Source: Eisenbergiella sp900555195 (GTDB lineage: Bacteria > Bacillota > Clostridia > Lachnospirales > Lachnospiraceae). Taken from it: DNA of 43,574 nt. The notes beneath the pieces are model-generated. The model saw only the letters and a program-made list of their open reading frames with translations. It did no database searches and was not told the origin of the DNA. The stretch is from the NCBI GenBank assembly GCA_902492555.1, contig CABUMH010000020.1, forward strand, positions 1-43,574, written 5' to 3'. Of this stretch, positions 1 through 7,777 are shown one piece after another; position 1 is the first letter of the stretch, and every line of letters starts with the position of its first letter. The position numbers and the translations under genes are program-made.

Positions 1-1
1 A

Positions 2-1486
2 GAACAAAATGGTTACTATCAAATGATCCTGAGCTGGAAAGGCAAGGATGGAAAACGCAAAGGCAAATCCATCAGTACCGGGCTGCCTGTCAAAGGCAAT
101 AAGAAGCGAGCGGAGGCAATGCTACTCAAAACGCGCAAGGAATTTAACCCGGACAACCTTATGGAAAATGCGGATATGCTTTTCACGGACTTCCTTTCTA
201 AATGGCTCAAAGACAAGGCTGTGACGCTTGGCACCAGCACCTATGCTGAGTATGCCTACGACGTAAAAAACTACATCGTGCCTTATTTCCAGGAGCATCC
301 GATAGCCCTCTTAAAAATGACGGCAAGAGATTTGGAAAATTTCTACCGCCATGAGCGCCAGCAGAATGAAGCAACTGCAAACGAGCTGCTGCTGTACCAT
401 GAGGTCATCGTTACGGCCTTTCAGTATGCGGTCGATCTGGAATGGATCAGGGAAAACATCATGGCCCAAGTCAATCCCTGTGCAGATGAAGCGCCGATTC
501 TGTTTACAGATTTCCTTGAGGAATGGCTGGAGATGATGAAGAACAGTTTGGAGGTCACAACGTATGCCTCTTACTCTGTGTCTATCAGAAGAAGCATCAT
601 CCCATACTTTCGGGATAAGAAGCTCACGCTGCAAGACCTGGAGAAGCATCCGAAGTACATCCAAGATTATTACCAACATGAGCTAAATTCAGGACTGACT
701 GCAAACACGGTCATTCATAGGCACGCAAACATTCGCAAATGCCTGCAATATGCGTTTCAGATCGGCTTGATTAAGTCCAATCCCGCCGACCGCGTAGAAC
801 GGCCCAGAAAGGTCAAATACGTCGCTACTATCTACAATCAGGAAGAGCTTGAAACTCTTTTCAATGTGGTGCGCGGCGATCCGATTGAACTGGCTGTTAT
901 TCTGGCCGCATTTTACGGCCTGCGCCGCAGCGAAGTTGTCGGGCTGAAATGGGACGCCATTGACTTTGAGAAAAAGACGTTCACAATCAAGCACACGGTT
1001 ACACAGGTCACGGTGGACGGCAAGGAGGTCACGATCCAGAAGGACCGAACAAAGACGAAATCCAGCTATCGCACGCTGCCGCTGGTCCCGCCTTTTGAGG
1101 AATTGTTGCACCGGCTCAGACAGGAACAGCTGATCAATCAGAAGGTATGCGGAAATGCCTATTGCCAGAAATATCTGGATTACATCTATGTCAACGCGAT
1201 TGGCGAGCTTGTGAAGCCGAACTTCATCACCCAGCATTTTGAAATCGTGCTGAAAAACAACGGTCTGAAAAAGATTCGTTTCCATGACCTTCGTCACAGC
1301 TGTGCCAGCCTGCTTTACGCAAACGGCGTCAGTCTGAAGGAAATCCAGGAATGGCTGGGACACAGTGATATTGGAACGACTTCCAACATCTACATCCACC
1401 TGGATTACAGCAGCAAGGTCTCGTCTGCAAATGCGATCCTTGCGTTTTACCCGGAGAACACCGGAGTACAGATCGTTGGGCAATAG
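2..1486 (+). CDS. Tyrosine site-specific integrase, 5'-truncated by window edge, with doubled core-binding domain
   Basis: Recombinase that would integrate and excise a mobile element. The frame is open to the first bases and reads EQNGYYQ before the first ATG at 23, so the true start is upstream. Numbering from that ATG, residues 1-45 are the end of the AP2-like arm-binding domain (GYYQMILSWKGKDGKRKGKS). Two SAM-like core-binding domains follow, about 50-155 and 160-262, each beginning LFTDFL and containing an IVPYF or IIPYF segment; family members normally have one. The catalytic domain (275-480) shows Arg301 in GLRRSE, His421-x-x-Arg424 in HDLRH, His447 in GHS and the likely nucleophile Tyr457 in NIYIHL, so it looks active. 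The gene ends 38 bp from the 3' end of a tRNA-Leu, the usual geometry of an element integrated in a tRNA gene, with the element lying to the left. Family is sure; the class of element is not visible. Confidence 0.93.
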   Translation, partial: EQNGYYQMILSWKGKDGKRKGKSISTGLPVKGNKKRAEAMLLKTRKEFNPDNLMENADMLFTDFLSKWLKDKAVTLGTSTYAEYAYDVKNYIVPYFQEHPIALLKMTARDLENFYRHERQQNEATANELLLYHEVIVTAFQYAVDLEWIRENIMAQVNPCADEAPILFTDFLEEWLEMMKNSLEVTTYASYSVSIRRSIIPYFRDKKLTLQDLEKHPKYIQDYYQHELNSGLTANTVIHRHANIRKCLQYAFQIGLIKSNPADRVERPRKVKYVATIYNQEELETLFNVVRGDPIELAVILAAFYGLRRSEVVGLKWDAIDFEKKTFTIKHTVTQVTVDGKEVTIQKDRTKTKSSYRTLPLVPPFEELLHRLRQEQLINQKVCGNAYCQKYLDYIYVNAIGELVKPNFITQHFEIVLKNNGLKKIRFHDLRHSCASLLYANGVSLKEIQEWLGHSDIGTTSNIYIHLDYSSKVSSANAILAFYPENTGVQIVGQ

Positions 1487-1515
1487 AAAAGCCCTGAACC
1501 GTAAAGCTCAGGGCT
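1486..1515 (-). terminator. Intrinsic terminator of tRNA-Leu, possibly shared with integrase
   Basis: Eight-base perfect arms (1490-1497 and 1508-1515) with a 10-base loop. Read leftwards it is followed by TTTTCT, so it best serves the leftward tRNA. On the + strand no T run follows, so it would be a weak stop for the integrase. Confidence 0.6.
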
Positions 1516-1523
1516 GAAAATTC

Positions 1524-1608
1524 TGGTGCCGGTGGTGGGACTCGAACCCACACGGATTTCTCCACACGATTTTGAGTCGCGGTCGTCTGCCAATTCCGAC
1601 ACACCGGC
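1524..1608 (-). tRNA. tRNA-Leu (anticodon CAA)
   Basis: Leftward tRNA of 85 nt including an encoded CCA end at 1524-1526. The acceptor arms GCCGGTG and CACCGGC pair fully. The anticodon arm CGCGA-CTCAAAA-TCGTG gives anticodon CAA, read as leucine UUG. A long variable arm fits the type II class of leucine tRNAs, and the T arm has GTTCGAG. Its 3' end faces the integrase, so this gene is the probable attachment site of the element to the left; the att core itself cannot be delimited from one end. Confidence 0.95.
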
Positions 1609-1633
1609 ATTTATATTTTAATTTCCCTTGTGT

Positions 1634-1667
1634 CCCGCACATCTCAGATTTTGGAGGGATGTGCGGG
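1634..1667. repeat. 10-bp perfect inverted repeat upstream of tRNA-Leu
   Basis: Arms CCCGCACATC and GATGTGCGGG are separated by 14 bases. It lies 26 bp upstream of the tRNA 5' end and has no T run on either side, so it is not an obvious terminator. Role unknown. The rest of 1668-1790 shows no gene or motif that I recognise. Confidence 0.55.
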
Positions 1668-1792
1668 AGGGATATTAAAATCAAATGAAATTATGAAGTT
1701 GTGAAAACGCCGATTTATCAAGGGTTTTGCCAGGGCACTCAACATTCTACGAAGTAGATTTTGAGACGGATGCGTATGGGAGACGCTTTCCG

Positions 1793-1834
1793 ATCGGGCG
1801 GCCGCAGGTTGGAAGCGGCCGCCCGATGTTTTTT
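1793..1834 (+). terminator. Strong GC-rich intrinsic terminator
   Basis: Perfect 13-bp arms (ATCGGGCGGCCGC and its complement, 1793-1805 and 1815-1827) with a 9-base loop, followed by GTTTTTT at 1828-1834. No rightward gene ends immediately before it, so it may end a short untranslated transcript or protect against read-through from the integrated element. Confidence 0.75.
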
Positions 1835-1871
1835 ATTCGATAGGAAATTTCATTTCCTATCGAATAAAAAA
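1829..1871. terminator. Perfect 20-bp inverted repeat, bidirectional terminator type
   Basis: Arms 1829-1848 and 1852-1871 are exact complements around a 3-base centre, with T6 at one end and A runs at the other, so a U-tailed hairpin forms in either direction. It uses the T run of the preceding terminator as its own outer stem. Confidence 0.65.
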
Positions 1872-1881
1872 AGACGTTGAT

Positions 1882-1960
1882 GCGCACTCGCGCGTAATGT
1901 AGATGTTGCCTGGCGGCAACCGCGCTCGGCGCGAGTGTGCGCCTTGGCGCACACTTTTTT
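1882..1960. terminator. Nested GC-rich hairpins ending in a T run
   Basis: Three overlapping foldings: an outer pair GCGCACTCGCGC (1882-1893) with GCGCGAGTGTGCG (1929-1941); an inner GTTGCC/GGCAAC hairpin (1905-1920); and AGTGTGCGCC/GGCGCACACT (1934-1955) followed by T6 through 1960. The last is a rightward terminator. Leftwards, the outer stem is followed by seven Ts at 1866-1872, which could stop the GH127 gene at 1999. Confidence 0.55.
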
Positions 1961-1998
1961 AATGAAAAGTTTTGAAAAAATGGCGGAAAGAAACGCAT

Positions 1999-3924
1999 CT
2001 AGGCATCCTGGCGGATGGGGAAATAGATGCTGTAGGGCTCATATCCCACCTCGTAGAGAGGAATGAATCGGATCCCCCGTTCCTGCCCCTGCGTGCGGAA
2101 GGTGGATTTCCAGCTGCCCCATTCCCGCTCATTGTCATGGACGAGAATCTGTTCCGGATGAGAAGCGTCCGGAACATGGAGCATCCGTTCCTCCTCGCAT
2201 AGTCCGGCCAGAACGACAGGACCGTAGAGGAACGCCGTCATATCGCTGCGATCCGGGAGAGGACAGGCTGTTACCGCCCTTGGAAGCTCGATCCGGATCA
2301 CATCCCCTGCTTTCCATGTGCGGGAGATGGGAACGAAACGGGCGCCTTCGCCGCCGGAATAGACCTCCTGCTGGTTGACCAGAATACGGGCTGTGCCGCG
2401 CATCCATGCGGGAATGCGGATCATGAGAGTCATCTCCACTTCCTGCGGGACATCGATTTGCAGGCAGGGAACGAGACAGTCGGGATTGGAAGGATACTTG
2501 CGGGTGTCCTCCAGAACGGACTGCCTGGCGGAAGAATCGCTGGAAAGATGGCGGCTTCCTGTCAGCGGATCCGTTTTTTGCAGCAGGCTTACCGGAACGC
2601 CGTTCACTTCCGTCCGCATCTGGCTGTCCAGATATTGGCAGATGTACAGCGTGTTCTGACGCTGATGGTAGATCCCTCTGTTCAAGGCGGCATTGGCCTG
2701 GACGAGGGTGCCATGGCAGCAGAAAAAGTCCCCTGTTTTGCTGGACCATCCTTTTCTTCCGCCTGCCTGCATGGGAAGAAAGTAGGTGAGCAGCCCTTCA
2801 GAAGGGTAGGGGCTGGTAAAGCCATGGGACAAGCTGCTGTGCCAGTATCCCTGTGCCATGATGCCGTTGTAGAGCAGTTTTTCCTGGTAATCCAGATATG
2901 CAGGATCCCCGGTCTGACGGAACAGGAAACCGGCCAGCCGCATCATGTTATAGACTGTGCAGTGCTCCTGACCTTTCTGGCCCAGGCGGGCGGAAAGTTT
3001 CTTCATGGGAGACCAGATCTCTCCGCAGGTCTGCCCGCCGGTGGCATAGCAGCCCCGTTCGGTAACCGCCAGCCGCCAGTAATTTTCCACGATGCGCCGC
3101 CATTTCTCTTCCCCAGTCACTTCATAGGAGAGCGCACAGCCGATGATCTCGGGAATGGTGGTGTTGGCGTGCATGTTGGTGAGCACATCTTCCCCGCGAA
3201 GCAGGGCATCGAACAGCCTGCCCCGATAGTAGCGCTCCATCAGTTCACGGTAGCGCGGATTGCCTGTAATGCCGTACAGCTGCGCCCAGATCTCCAGCAT
3301 GCCCCCTGTTTCAAAATCCAGAATATCATCGAATTCTTCCCTGCTGTACTTCCCACTCCATTCATAGAACCAATCCGCGAAACGTTCCGCGATCTGAAGA
3401 GCCAGTTCGCTGCCGGCGAGGGAATACATGTCCAGAAGTCCCATGAATACCTTATGAATGGTGTAGTGCGGGGCCCAGACCTGCTTTCCGGCAGCAATGC
3501 GGTACAGATATTTTTCCGGAATGGGGCCAACCCATCTTCCTCCGTTTTCCTTCTGGCATTCCGCAAGTTCGGCCACGATCGCGTCTGCCTTTGCCCGAAT
3601 CTGCTCATCGCCGGTTTCCTGATAGTGCATGGCAGCTGCGGAGAGCCAATGCCCAAGGAAATGCCCCCTTAACTGGCAGGTGGGAAATTCCCAGCCTTTG
3701 TGGATTCCCTCCGGCATGTCAGAAAATGTATCTCTGCCCGCTTCCAGATTAAAATTCAGCAGCAGGAAACGATTTTCCAGATGCATCATATAGTTCAGAT
3801 TGTCTTCCTCGCGCTGCAGCAGCACAGGATCCAGCAGCTTGGTATTTCTGCCGTTGATTTCCCGGAGCGGAGCGCCCTGATATTCCATACTGCCGTTTTG
3901 CGGCTTTCTGTCCTTTTCGTTCAT
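1999..3924 (-). CDS. GH127-family (DUF1680) beta-L-arabinofuranosidase-like protein
   Basis: Probable cytoplasmic glycosidase that releases L-arabinofuranose from plant or glycoprotein oligosaccharides. The chosen ATG at 3924 follows AAGGAAGGGATAAGG and gives 641 residues, the usual size; no signal peptide is seen. The family signature is clear: an (alpha/alpha)6-barrel start, EHCTVYNM with Glu320 and Cys322, and FFCCHGT with Cys402-Cys403. These match by order and spacing the Zn-binding and nucleophile set of the characterised Bifidobacterium enzyme HypBA1 (Glu338, Cys340, Cys417, Cys418). Glu302 in CGEIW is a candidate acid/base. The C-terminal part (from about 500) is beta-rich. The gene is divergent from a polyol dehydrogenase at 4206, which suggests shared pentose or polyol use. 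Family assignment is firm; the exact substrate is inferred. Confidence 0.88.
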   Translation of the reverse strand: MNEKDRKPQNGSMEYQGAPLREINGRNTKLLDPVLLQREEDNLNYMMHLENRFLLLNFNLEAGRDTFSDMPEGIHKGWEFPTCQLRGHFLGHWLSAAAMHYQETGDEQIRAKADAIVAELAECQKENGGRWVGPIPEKYLYRIAAGKQVWAPHYTIHKVFMGLLDMYSLAGSELALQIAERFADWFYEWSGKYSREEFDDILDFETGGMLEIWAQLYGITGNPRYRELMERYYRGRLFDALLRGEDVLTNMHANTTIPEIIGCALSYEVTGEEKWRRIVENYWRLAVTERGCYATGGQTCGEIWSPMKKLSARLGQKGQEHCTVYNMMRLAGFLFRQTGDPAYLDYQEKLLYNGIMAQGYWHSSLSHGFTSPYPSEGLLTYFLPMQAGGRKGWSSKTGDFFCCHGTLVQANAALNRGIYHQRQNTLYICQYLDSQMRTEVNGVPVSLLQKTDPLTGSRHLSSDSSARQSVLEDTRKYPSNPDCLVPCLQIDVPQEVEMTLMIRIPAWMRGTARILVNQQEVYSGGEGARFVPISRTWKAGDVIRIELPRAVTACPLPDRSDMTAFLYGPVVLAGLCEEERMLHVPDASHPEQILVHDNEREWGSWKSTFRTQGQERGIRFIPLYEVGYEPYSIYFPIRQDA

Positions 3925-3997
3925 CCTTATCCCTTCCTTCCTTTTTAATATCCCGCGCTTTTCACAAACGGAAGAATTTGCGGGAACGTCAGCTATT

Positions 3998-4026
3998 ATT
4001 ATATTCCTGTCCCATACAGGAAGGAA
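3998..4026 (-). promoter_or_regulatory. Promoter of GH127 gene with palindrome in the spacer
   Basis: A consensus -10 TATAAT (3998-4003, leftward) sits about 70 nt before the ATG. The -35 region (TTCCTT) is poor. The 17-bp spacer contains the inverted repeat CCTGT-N5-ACAGG (4006-4020), a plausible regulator site. Confidence 0.45.
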
Positions 4027-4121
4027 TGTACAGACAGGTATGAAATATGTATATTCTGGAAAAAGACAGAGGGCAGCGGGCCAAATAGTAACAATCTGAG
4101 CAATAAAGCGCATTTTATGGT

Positions 4122-4150
4122 TAGACAGGATGAAGAGAAAGGAGTATGAT
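4122..4150 (+). promoter_or_regulatory. Promoter of polyol dehydrogenase gene
   Basis: TAGACA (4122-4127), 17-bp spacer, TATGAT (4145-4150). It lies 56 bp before the ATG at 4206, inside the intergenic region shared with the GH127 gene. Confidence 0.5.
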
Positions 4151-4205
4151 AAAAAAAAGTGCCGGAACGTTCAGACACAACAGTCAGAAGAAAGGGGTTT
4201 AAGCA

Positions 4206-5267
4206 ATGGAGACGAAAACAGGAGGAATGATGAAAACGGCGGTAATGACGGGCATCGGCGAAGTGGAGATTCAAAGCCGGCCGATCCCTTCCCCTGCAGC
4301 AGGCGAGGTGCTGGTGAAGGTGGAGTATGTGGGAATCTGCGGTTCTGACCTGCATTATTATGAGTCAGGCCGGATCGGCAACTTCATCGTGGAACCGCCG
4401 TTTGTATTGGGACATGAGGCGGGCGGAACCGTGGTGGAACTGGGAGAAGGCGTAACCGACCTGAAAGTGGGGGACAAGGTGGCATTGGAGCCCGGAAAGA
4501 CCTGCGGACATTGCGAACACTGCAAAGAGGGAAAATATAATCTGTGTGAAGATGTGATTTTCTTCGCAACGCCCCCTGTGGACGGCGTGTTCCAGGAATA
4601 TGTGGCGCATGAGGCAGGGCTGTGCTTTAAGATCCCGGAGAATATGAGCACCATGGAAGCGGCGCTGATCGAGCCTCTTGCGGTGGGCATGCATGCGGCG
4701 AATCAGGGCGGCGCACATCTGGGGCAGACCGCCGTTGTGACGGGCGCCGGATGCATAGGTCTGTGCTCCATGCTTTCACTGCGCGCCATGGGTGTATCCC
4801 GGATCATCGTGGTGGATGTGATGCAGAAGCGTTTGGATAAGGCGCTGGAACTGGGCGCGGACTATGTGATCAACGGAAAAGAAGAGGACACGGTTGCGCG
4901 GATCAGAGAGCTGACGAACGGGCGTGGGGCGGATCTTGGAATTGAGACAGCCGGCAGCCAGGTGACGGCTACTCAGCTGATTCAGGCAGCCAAGAAGGGA
5001 TCCACCATTGTATTCGTAGGCTACAGCGCTTCCGGAGAGATGACCCTTCCGATCGGCATGGCGCTGGATAAGGAACTGACCTTTAAGACCGTTTTCCGCT
5101 ACAGGAATATCTACCCGATGGCGATCGAAGCGGTTTCCAGCGGAAAAATCCGGATTAAGGATATTGTGACCAATTATTTTGAACTGGATGATATCAAGAA
5201 CGCGCTGGATTCCTGTGTGCACAATAAAGCGGATATCGTAAAAGGCGTGATCCGGATCGGAGAATAG
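4206..5267 (+). CDS. Zn-dependent medium-chain polyol dehydrogenase (sorbitol/xylitol/L-iditol dehydrogenase-like)
   Basis: NAD(P)-dependent oxidation of a sugar alcohol to a ketose, in the cytoplasm. The 353 residues match the family length. The GroES-like half carries catalytic-zinc residues in CGSDLH and GHE, and the structural-zinc set CGHCEHCKEGKYNLC. The SDH-type segment IEPLAVGMHA follows, then a Rossmann motif GAGCIG and an acidic residue in VVDV that favours NAD. The start at 4206 is preceded by GAAAGGGG with an 8-base gap; a later ATGATG at 4227 sits directly on an AGGAGGA and is less likely. Divergent from a GH127 arabinosidase, so arabinitol or xylitol are reasonable substrates, but motifs alone do not separate members of this family. 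Confidence 0.87.
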   Translation: METKTGGMMKTAVMTGIGEVEIQSRPIPSPAAGEVLVKVEYVGICGSDLHYYESGRIGNFIVEPPFVLGHEAGGTVVELGEGVTDLKVGDKVALEPGKTCGHCEHCKEGKYNLCEDVIFFATPPVDGVFQEYVAHEAGLCFKIPENMSTMEAALIEPLAVGMHAANQGGAHLGQTAVVTGAGCIGLCSMLSLRAMGVSRIIVVDVMQKRLDKALELGADYVINGKEEDTVARIRELTNGRGADLGIETAGSQVTATQLIQAAKKGSTIVFVGYSASGEMTLPIGMALDKELTFKTVFRYRNIYPMAIEAVSSGKIRIKDIVTNYFELDDIKNALDSCVHNKADIVKGVIRIGE

Positions 5268-5293
5268 AATTTGGGAAAAATCTGTGAAATCAG

Positions 5294-5322
5294 TTGACGC
5301 GGCCTGTTCCAAAGCGTATCAT
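5294..5322 (+). promoter_or_regulatory. Sigma-A type promoter for small membrane protein
   Basis: TTGACG (5294-5299), 17-bp spacer, TATCAT (5317-5322), between the dehydrogenase stop and the next gene. It gives the small gene its own transcript. Confidence 0.55.
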
Positions 5323-5396
5323 AAAATCAGAAGCATAAAAGAAAAGCGGTGTTCCTTGGCAGCTTGTTTTTTGAGATGGAAAAGAGGTTGATGGAT

Positions 5397-5732
5397 ATGA
5401 GAGGAACCATGATGATTTTCTTGACTGCGATTTTTCTTCTTCTGATGTTTGCGTGGGTGATGCGGAAACCTGAAGCGGGAGACGGGTTCTGGAGTAAGGC
5501 ATATCACATGCTGTTGCTTGGGTGGATGAAGCTGGATATCGCCCTGGAACAGGGAATGGAGTATGTAAGCCTGAGCCTGGAACTGATTTTCAAGGGGTAT
5601 CACCGGGCGGATGCCGCAAGCAGGCGCGTCCGCGATAAGAGAGAGCGGCTTGCTGATTACAGGCTGCAGATGTACGGTTCTTCAGAAAGCAAGAAACGGG
5701 GAGAACAGTATAACAGAAAGATTTTGGAATAG
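5397..5732 (+). CDS. Small single-pass membrane protein, function unknown
   Basis: Not recognised. The frame is open from a GTG at 5349, but the best ribosome site (AAGAGG, 9-base gap) points to the ATG at 5397, giving 111 residues that start MRGTMMIF. A single hydrophobic helix (about residues 5-22) opens the protein. An amphipathic middle follows and then a highly basic, charged tail with RVRDKRERLADYR. The topology would be a short outside or N-terminal anchor with a cytoplasmic tail. It has its own promoter upstream and a strong terminator just after it, so it is probably monocistronic. The start is uncertain (5376 and 5391 are alternatives). Confidence 0.6.
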   Translation: MRGTMMIFLTAIFLLLMFAWVMRKPEAGDGFWSKAYHMLLLGWMKLDIALEQGMEYVSLSLELIFKGYHRADAASRRVRDKRERLADYRLQMYGSSESKKRGEQYNRKILE

Positions 5733-5775
5733 CAAATGCTCCGAAATCCTCCATAGAAAAGAAACGGTTTGTTGC

Positions 5776-5807
5776 ACGGCCCTGCCAGTTGGCAGGGCCG
5801 TTTTTTT
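5776..5807 (+). terminator. Intrinsic terminator after small membrane protein gene
   Basis: Perfect 12-bp arms ACGGCCCTGCCA/TGGCAGGGCCGT at 5776-5787 and 5790-5801, running into seven Ts (5801-5807). Confidence 0.9.
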
Positions 5808-5887
5808 ATTTGCCGGGCAGCCTGATTCTTGCAGGCACCGCGGGCGCAGATGCCGGGCGGCCTGCAGGGGATGGAGCGGCTTCCAGG

Positions 5888-7324
5888 CTAAGGCCGCCTC
5901 CAAACCTTATCTGGCTGCGCTTTGGCCACAGGATAACGGAACAGGAGCGTGCGCAGGGCGGTCCAGTTGAAGGGGAAGAGGGGCCAAAAATAACTCATTC
6001 CTCCGAAGGTGGGCGTGGTGATCACGGAAAGGAAAACCAGTATGAGGCCGATTGCGAATCCCCATATCCCCCAGAAAGCGGTGGTGAGAATGAGAAAAAT
6101 CCGATAGAGCCGAAGCCCGTCCGCAAATTCCAGGCTGGAGAGGGAAAGAGAGGCGAGCATGGTTACCGCTGCGTAGAAGAGGATTTCCATGGAGGCCCAG
6201 TTGAGTTCTACAGCGATGTCTCCGATGATCAGTCCGCCTATGATGGACAGGGAACCTGAAAACTGGCTGGAACGCAATGTGGCGGAATAGCGGAACAGAT
6301 CGAGAAGAAATTCTATGGCCAGCACATAGAAGATGATGGTGGGGCCGGGAAGCGGTTCGGTGGATAACAGGTTCCATTTGGCGGAAAGCTGTGGAAAATG
6401 TGCTGTCAGCAGTAAAAACAGGGGCATCAGGATCAGGCTGATGGGGATACACAGGAAACGTACGAGACGAAAATAGGTTCCCACCAGGGAGCTTTTATAA
6501 TAATCCTCAGGGCTTTGGGTAAACTGAAAAATGGTACAGGGCAGGATGAGCACGGCGGGCGAATTGTCCACGATCACTGCGATATGTCCTTCTGTGAGAT
6601 AGCTGCAGGCCACGTCCGGCCGCTCTGTCAGAAAGATGCTTGGAAGCGCATGGAACCATTTTTTCTTGACAAGCAGCTCCTCCAGACTTTTGGAGCCCAT
6701 GGTCAGGGAGGTGACAGGAAGGGAGCGCAGCGTTTCCTTTAGATGGCCAAGAAGCTCCGGATTGGCAGCCTGATCCAGATAAGCCACTGCCACATCTGTT
6801 TTGCTTTCACTGCCCACGGAGAGGATCTCGAATGTGAGCCTGGGAGAACGGATACGGCGCCGGATCAAGTTGGCGTTAAAAAGCAGCGTTTCCACGAAGC
6901 CGTCCCTGGCGCCTTTGGTCACCTTTTCCGCATCCGGTTCGGTGATGCTTCTGGCCGGATAGGTTCTTACATCCAGCAGGATCGCCTGGGCAAAACCGTC
7001 GATCAGAAGAACAGAAGGGCCGCTGGTCAGATTGCGCAGGATGTCATCCCAGTCATCGGACAGGGAGGCCTGTACATAGCCGATCTTTGCTTCCATATAT
7101 TCTTTGATGTCCTCTATTTTCATGTTCTGCATATAGACGGGATTCTGAAGGTCGGAAAAGATCTGCTGCAGGATCTCCACTCTCAGAAAACCGTTGATGC
7201 CGATCCAATAGCCCTTCGCCTCTCCCAGGCACAGATCGCGAGTGACAATGTCAAAGCTTTTGGCAATCGGCAGGAATGCATGTGCCTGCCGTATATTTTC
7301 CTCCAGATTTGCTGACAATTTCAT
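5888..7324 (-). CDS. spoVAF: SpoVAF-type spore germination protein (GerA family)
   Basis: Inner spore membrane protein of the GerA superfamily. SpoVAF-type members act with the SpoVA channel in ion or DPA release during germination. The 478 residues fit SpoVAF. The soluble N-terminal half holds the hallmark RTYPAR-SITEPDAEKV segment and GARDGFVETLLFNANLIRRR, then TERPDVACSYLTEGHIAVIVDNSPAVLILPCT, all typical of the SpoVAF branch. The C-terminal half has several membrane helices from about residue 290. The start follows AAAGGAGG with a good gap. A match to the sigma-G promoter consensus lies about 70 nt upstream, which fits forespore expression. Unusually, no spoVAA-AE genes are beside it. A plain GerAA subunit is the alternative, but the TYPAR motif favours SpoVAF. 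Confidence 0.85.
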   Translation of the reverse strand: MKLSANLEENIRQAHAFLPIAKSFDIVTRDLCLGEAKGYWIGINGFLRVEILQQIFSDLQNPVYMQNMKIEDIKEYMEAKIGYVQASLSDDWDDILRNLTSGPSVLLIDGFAQAILLDVRTYPARSITEPDAEKVTKGARDGFVETLLFNANLIRRRIRSPRLTFEILSVGSESKTDVAVAYLDQAANPELLGHLKETLRSLPVTSLTMGSKSLEELLVKKKWFHALPSIFLTERPDVACSYLTEGHIAVIVDNSPAVLILPCTIFQFTQSPEDYYKSSLVGTYFRLVRFLCIPISLILMPLFLLLTAHFPQLSAKWNLLSTEPLPGPTIIFYVLAIEFLLDLFRYSATLRSSQFSGSLSIIGGLIIGDIAVELNWASMEILFYAAVTMLASLSLSSLEFADGLRLYRIFLILTTAFWGIWGFAIGLILVFLSVITTPTFGGMSYFWPLFPFNWTALRTLLFRYPVAKAQPDKVWRRP

Positions 7325-7399
7325 TCAAACCGCCTCCTTTATGCGGCATGAAGCAAAGGCCGATTCCCTTTGCCGTTTTGTCCCGCATATTTTCCGGAT

Positions 7400-7429
7400 T
7401 AGTATGCGCCGGTTGGCGTGACAATATGC
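7400..7429 (-). promoter_or_regulatory. Sigma-G (forespore) promoter of spoVAF
   Basis: Leftward -35 GCATA (7425-7429), exactly 18 bp, -10 CATACTA (7400-7406). This fits the Bacillus sigma-G pattern GHATR-N18-CATNHTA at every position and places the start of transcription about 65-70 nt before the spoVAF ATG. Confidence 0.65.
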
Positions 7430-7580
7430 GGCCGCAGCATCCCTTGTGTGTAACTGCGCGGCATTCTGCGGTCTGAAGAGGAAGACGGAGGGATTGGGAA
7501 GATGCAGAGAGATTCAGAAGATGAGCGGGAACGTGGATTGTCTCGATTTTCTTTACAGACGGAGAATTGGGAAAAAAATG

Positions 7581-7612
7581 TGCTATACTTGAAGTGTTTA
7601 AGCGCTTAAACA
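7581..7612 (+). promoter_or_regulatory. Extended -10 promoter overlapped by 18-bp palindromic operator
   Basis: TGCTATACT (7581-7589) is an extended -10; no good -35 is present. Six bases later begins the perfect palindrome TGTTTAAGCGCTTAAACA (7595-7612), covering the expected start point. The centre AAGCGCTT is like LacI/CcpA-family operators. A repressor bound here would block the nitroreductase transcript. Confidence 0.6.
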
Positions 7613-7629
7613 GATTGGAGAATGGTCTT

Positions 7630-7722
7630 ATGGAGATAACGAAAGAGGCGGTCATGCAGCTGGAGTCCCTTTTTGGAAAGATCAGAAAGATCGTGAAGGG
7701 CGCTTCGGATCGGAGTGAATGA
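7630..7722 (+). CDS. Possible 30-residue leader peptide before nitroreductase
   Basis: Short frame MEITKEAVMQLESLFGK..., ending in ASDRSE. It starts 18 bp after the palindromic operator and has TTGGAG 10 bases before its ATG. The middle (QLESLFGKIRKIVKG) would form an amphipathic basic helix. It is the first frame on the transcript and stops 55 bp before the nitroreductase ATG. No known family; it may be a leader or a real small peptide. Confidence 0.4.
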   Translation: MEITKEAVMQLESLFGKIRKIVKGASDRSE

Positions 7723-7777
7723 AACAGACGGGACTGCGGCGATTATAACAGAAAAACAGATCAGGAGGAATGAACAT

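Noticed and set aside
2458..3672. Long 404-residue rightward frame opposite the GH127 gene
   Set aside because: It is the antisense shadow of a gene with strong family motifs; no start signal and no recognisable protein.
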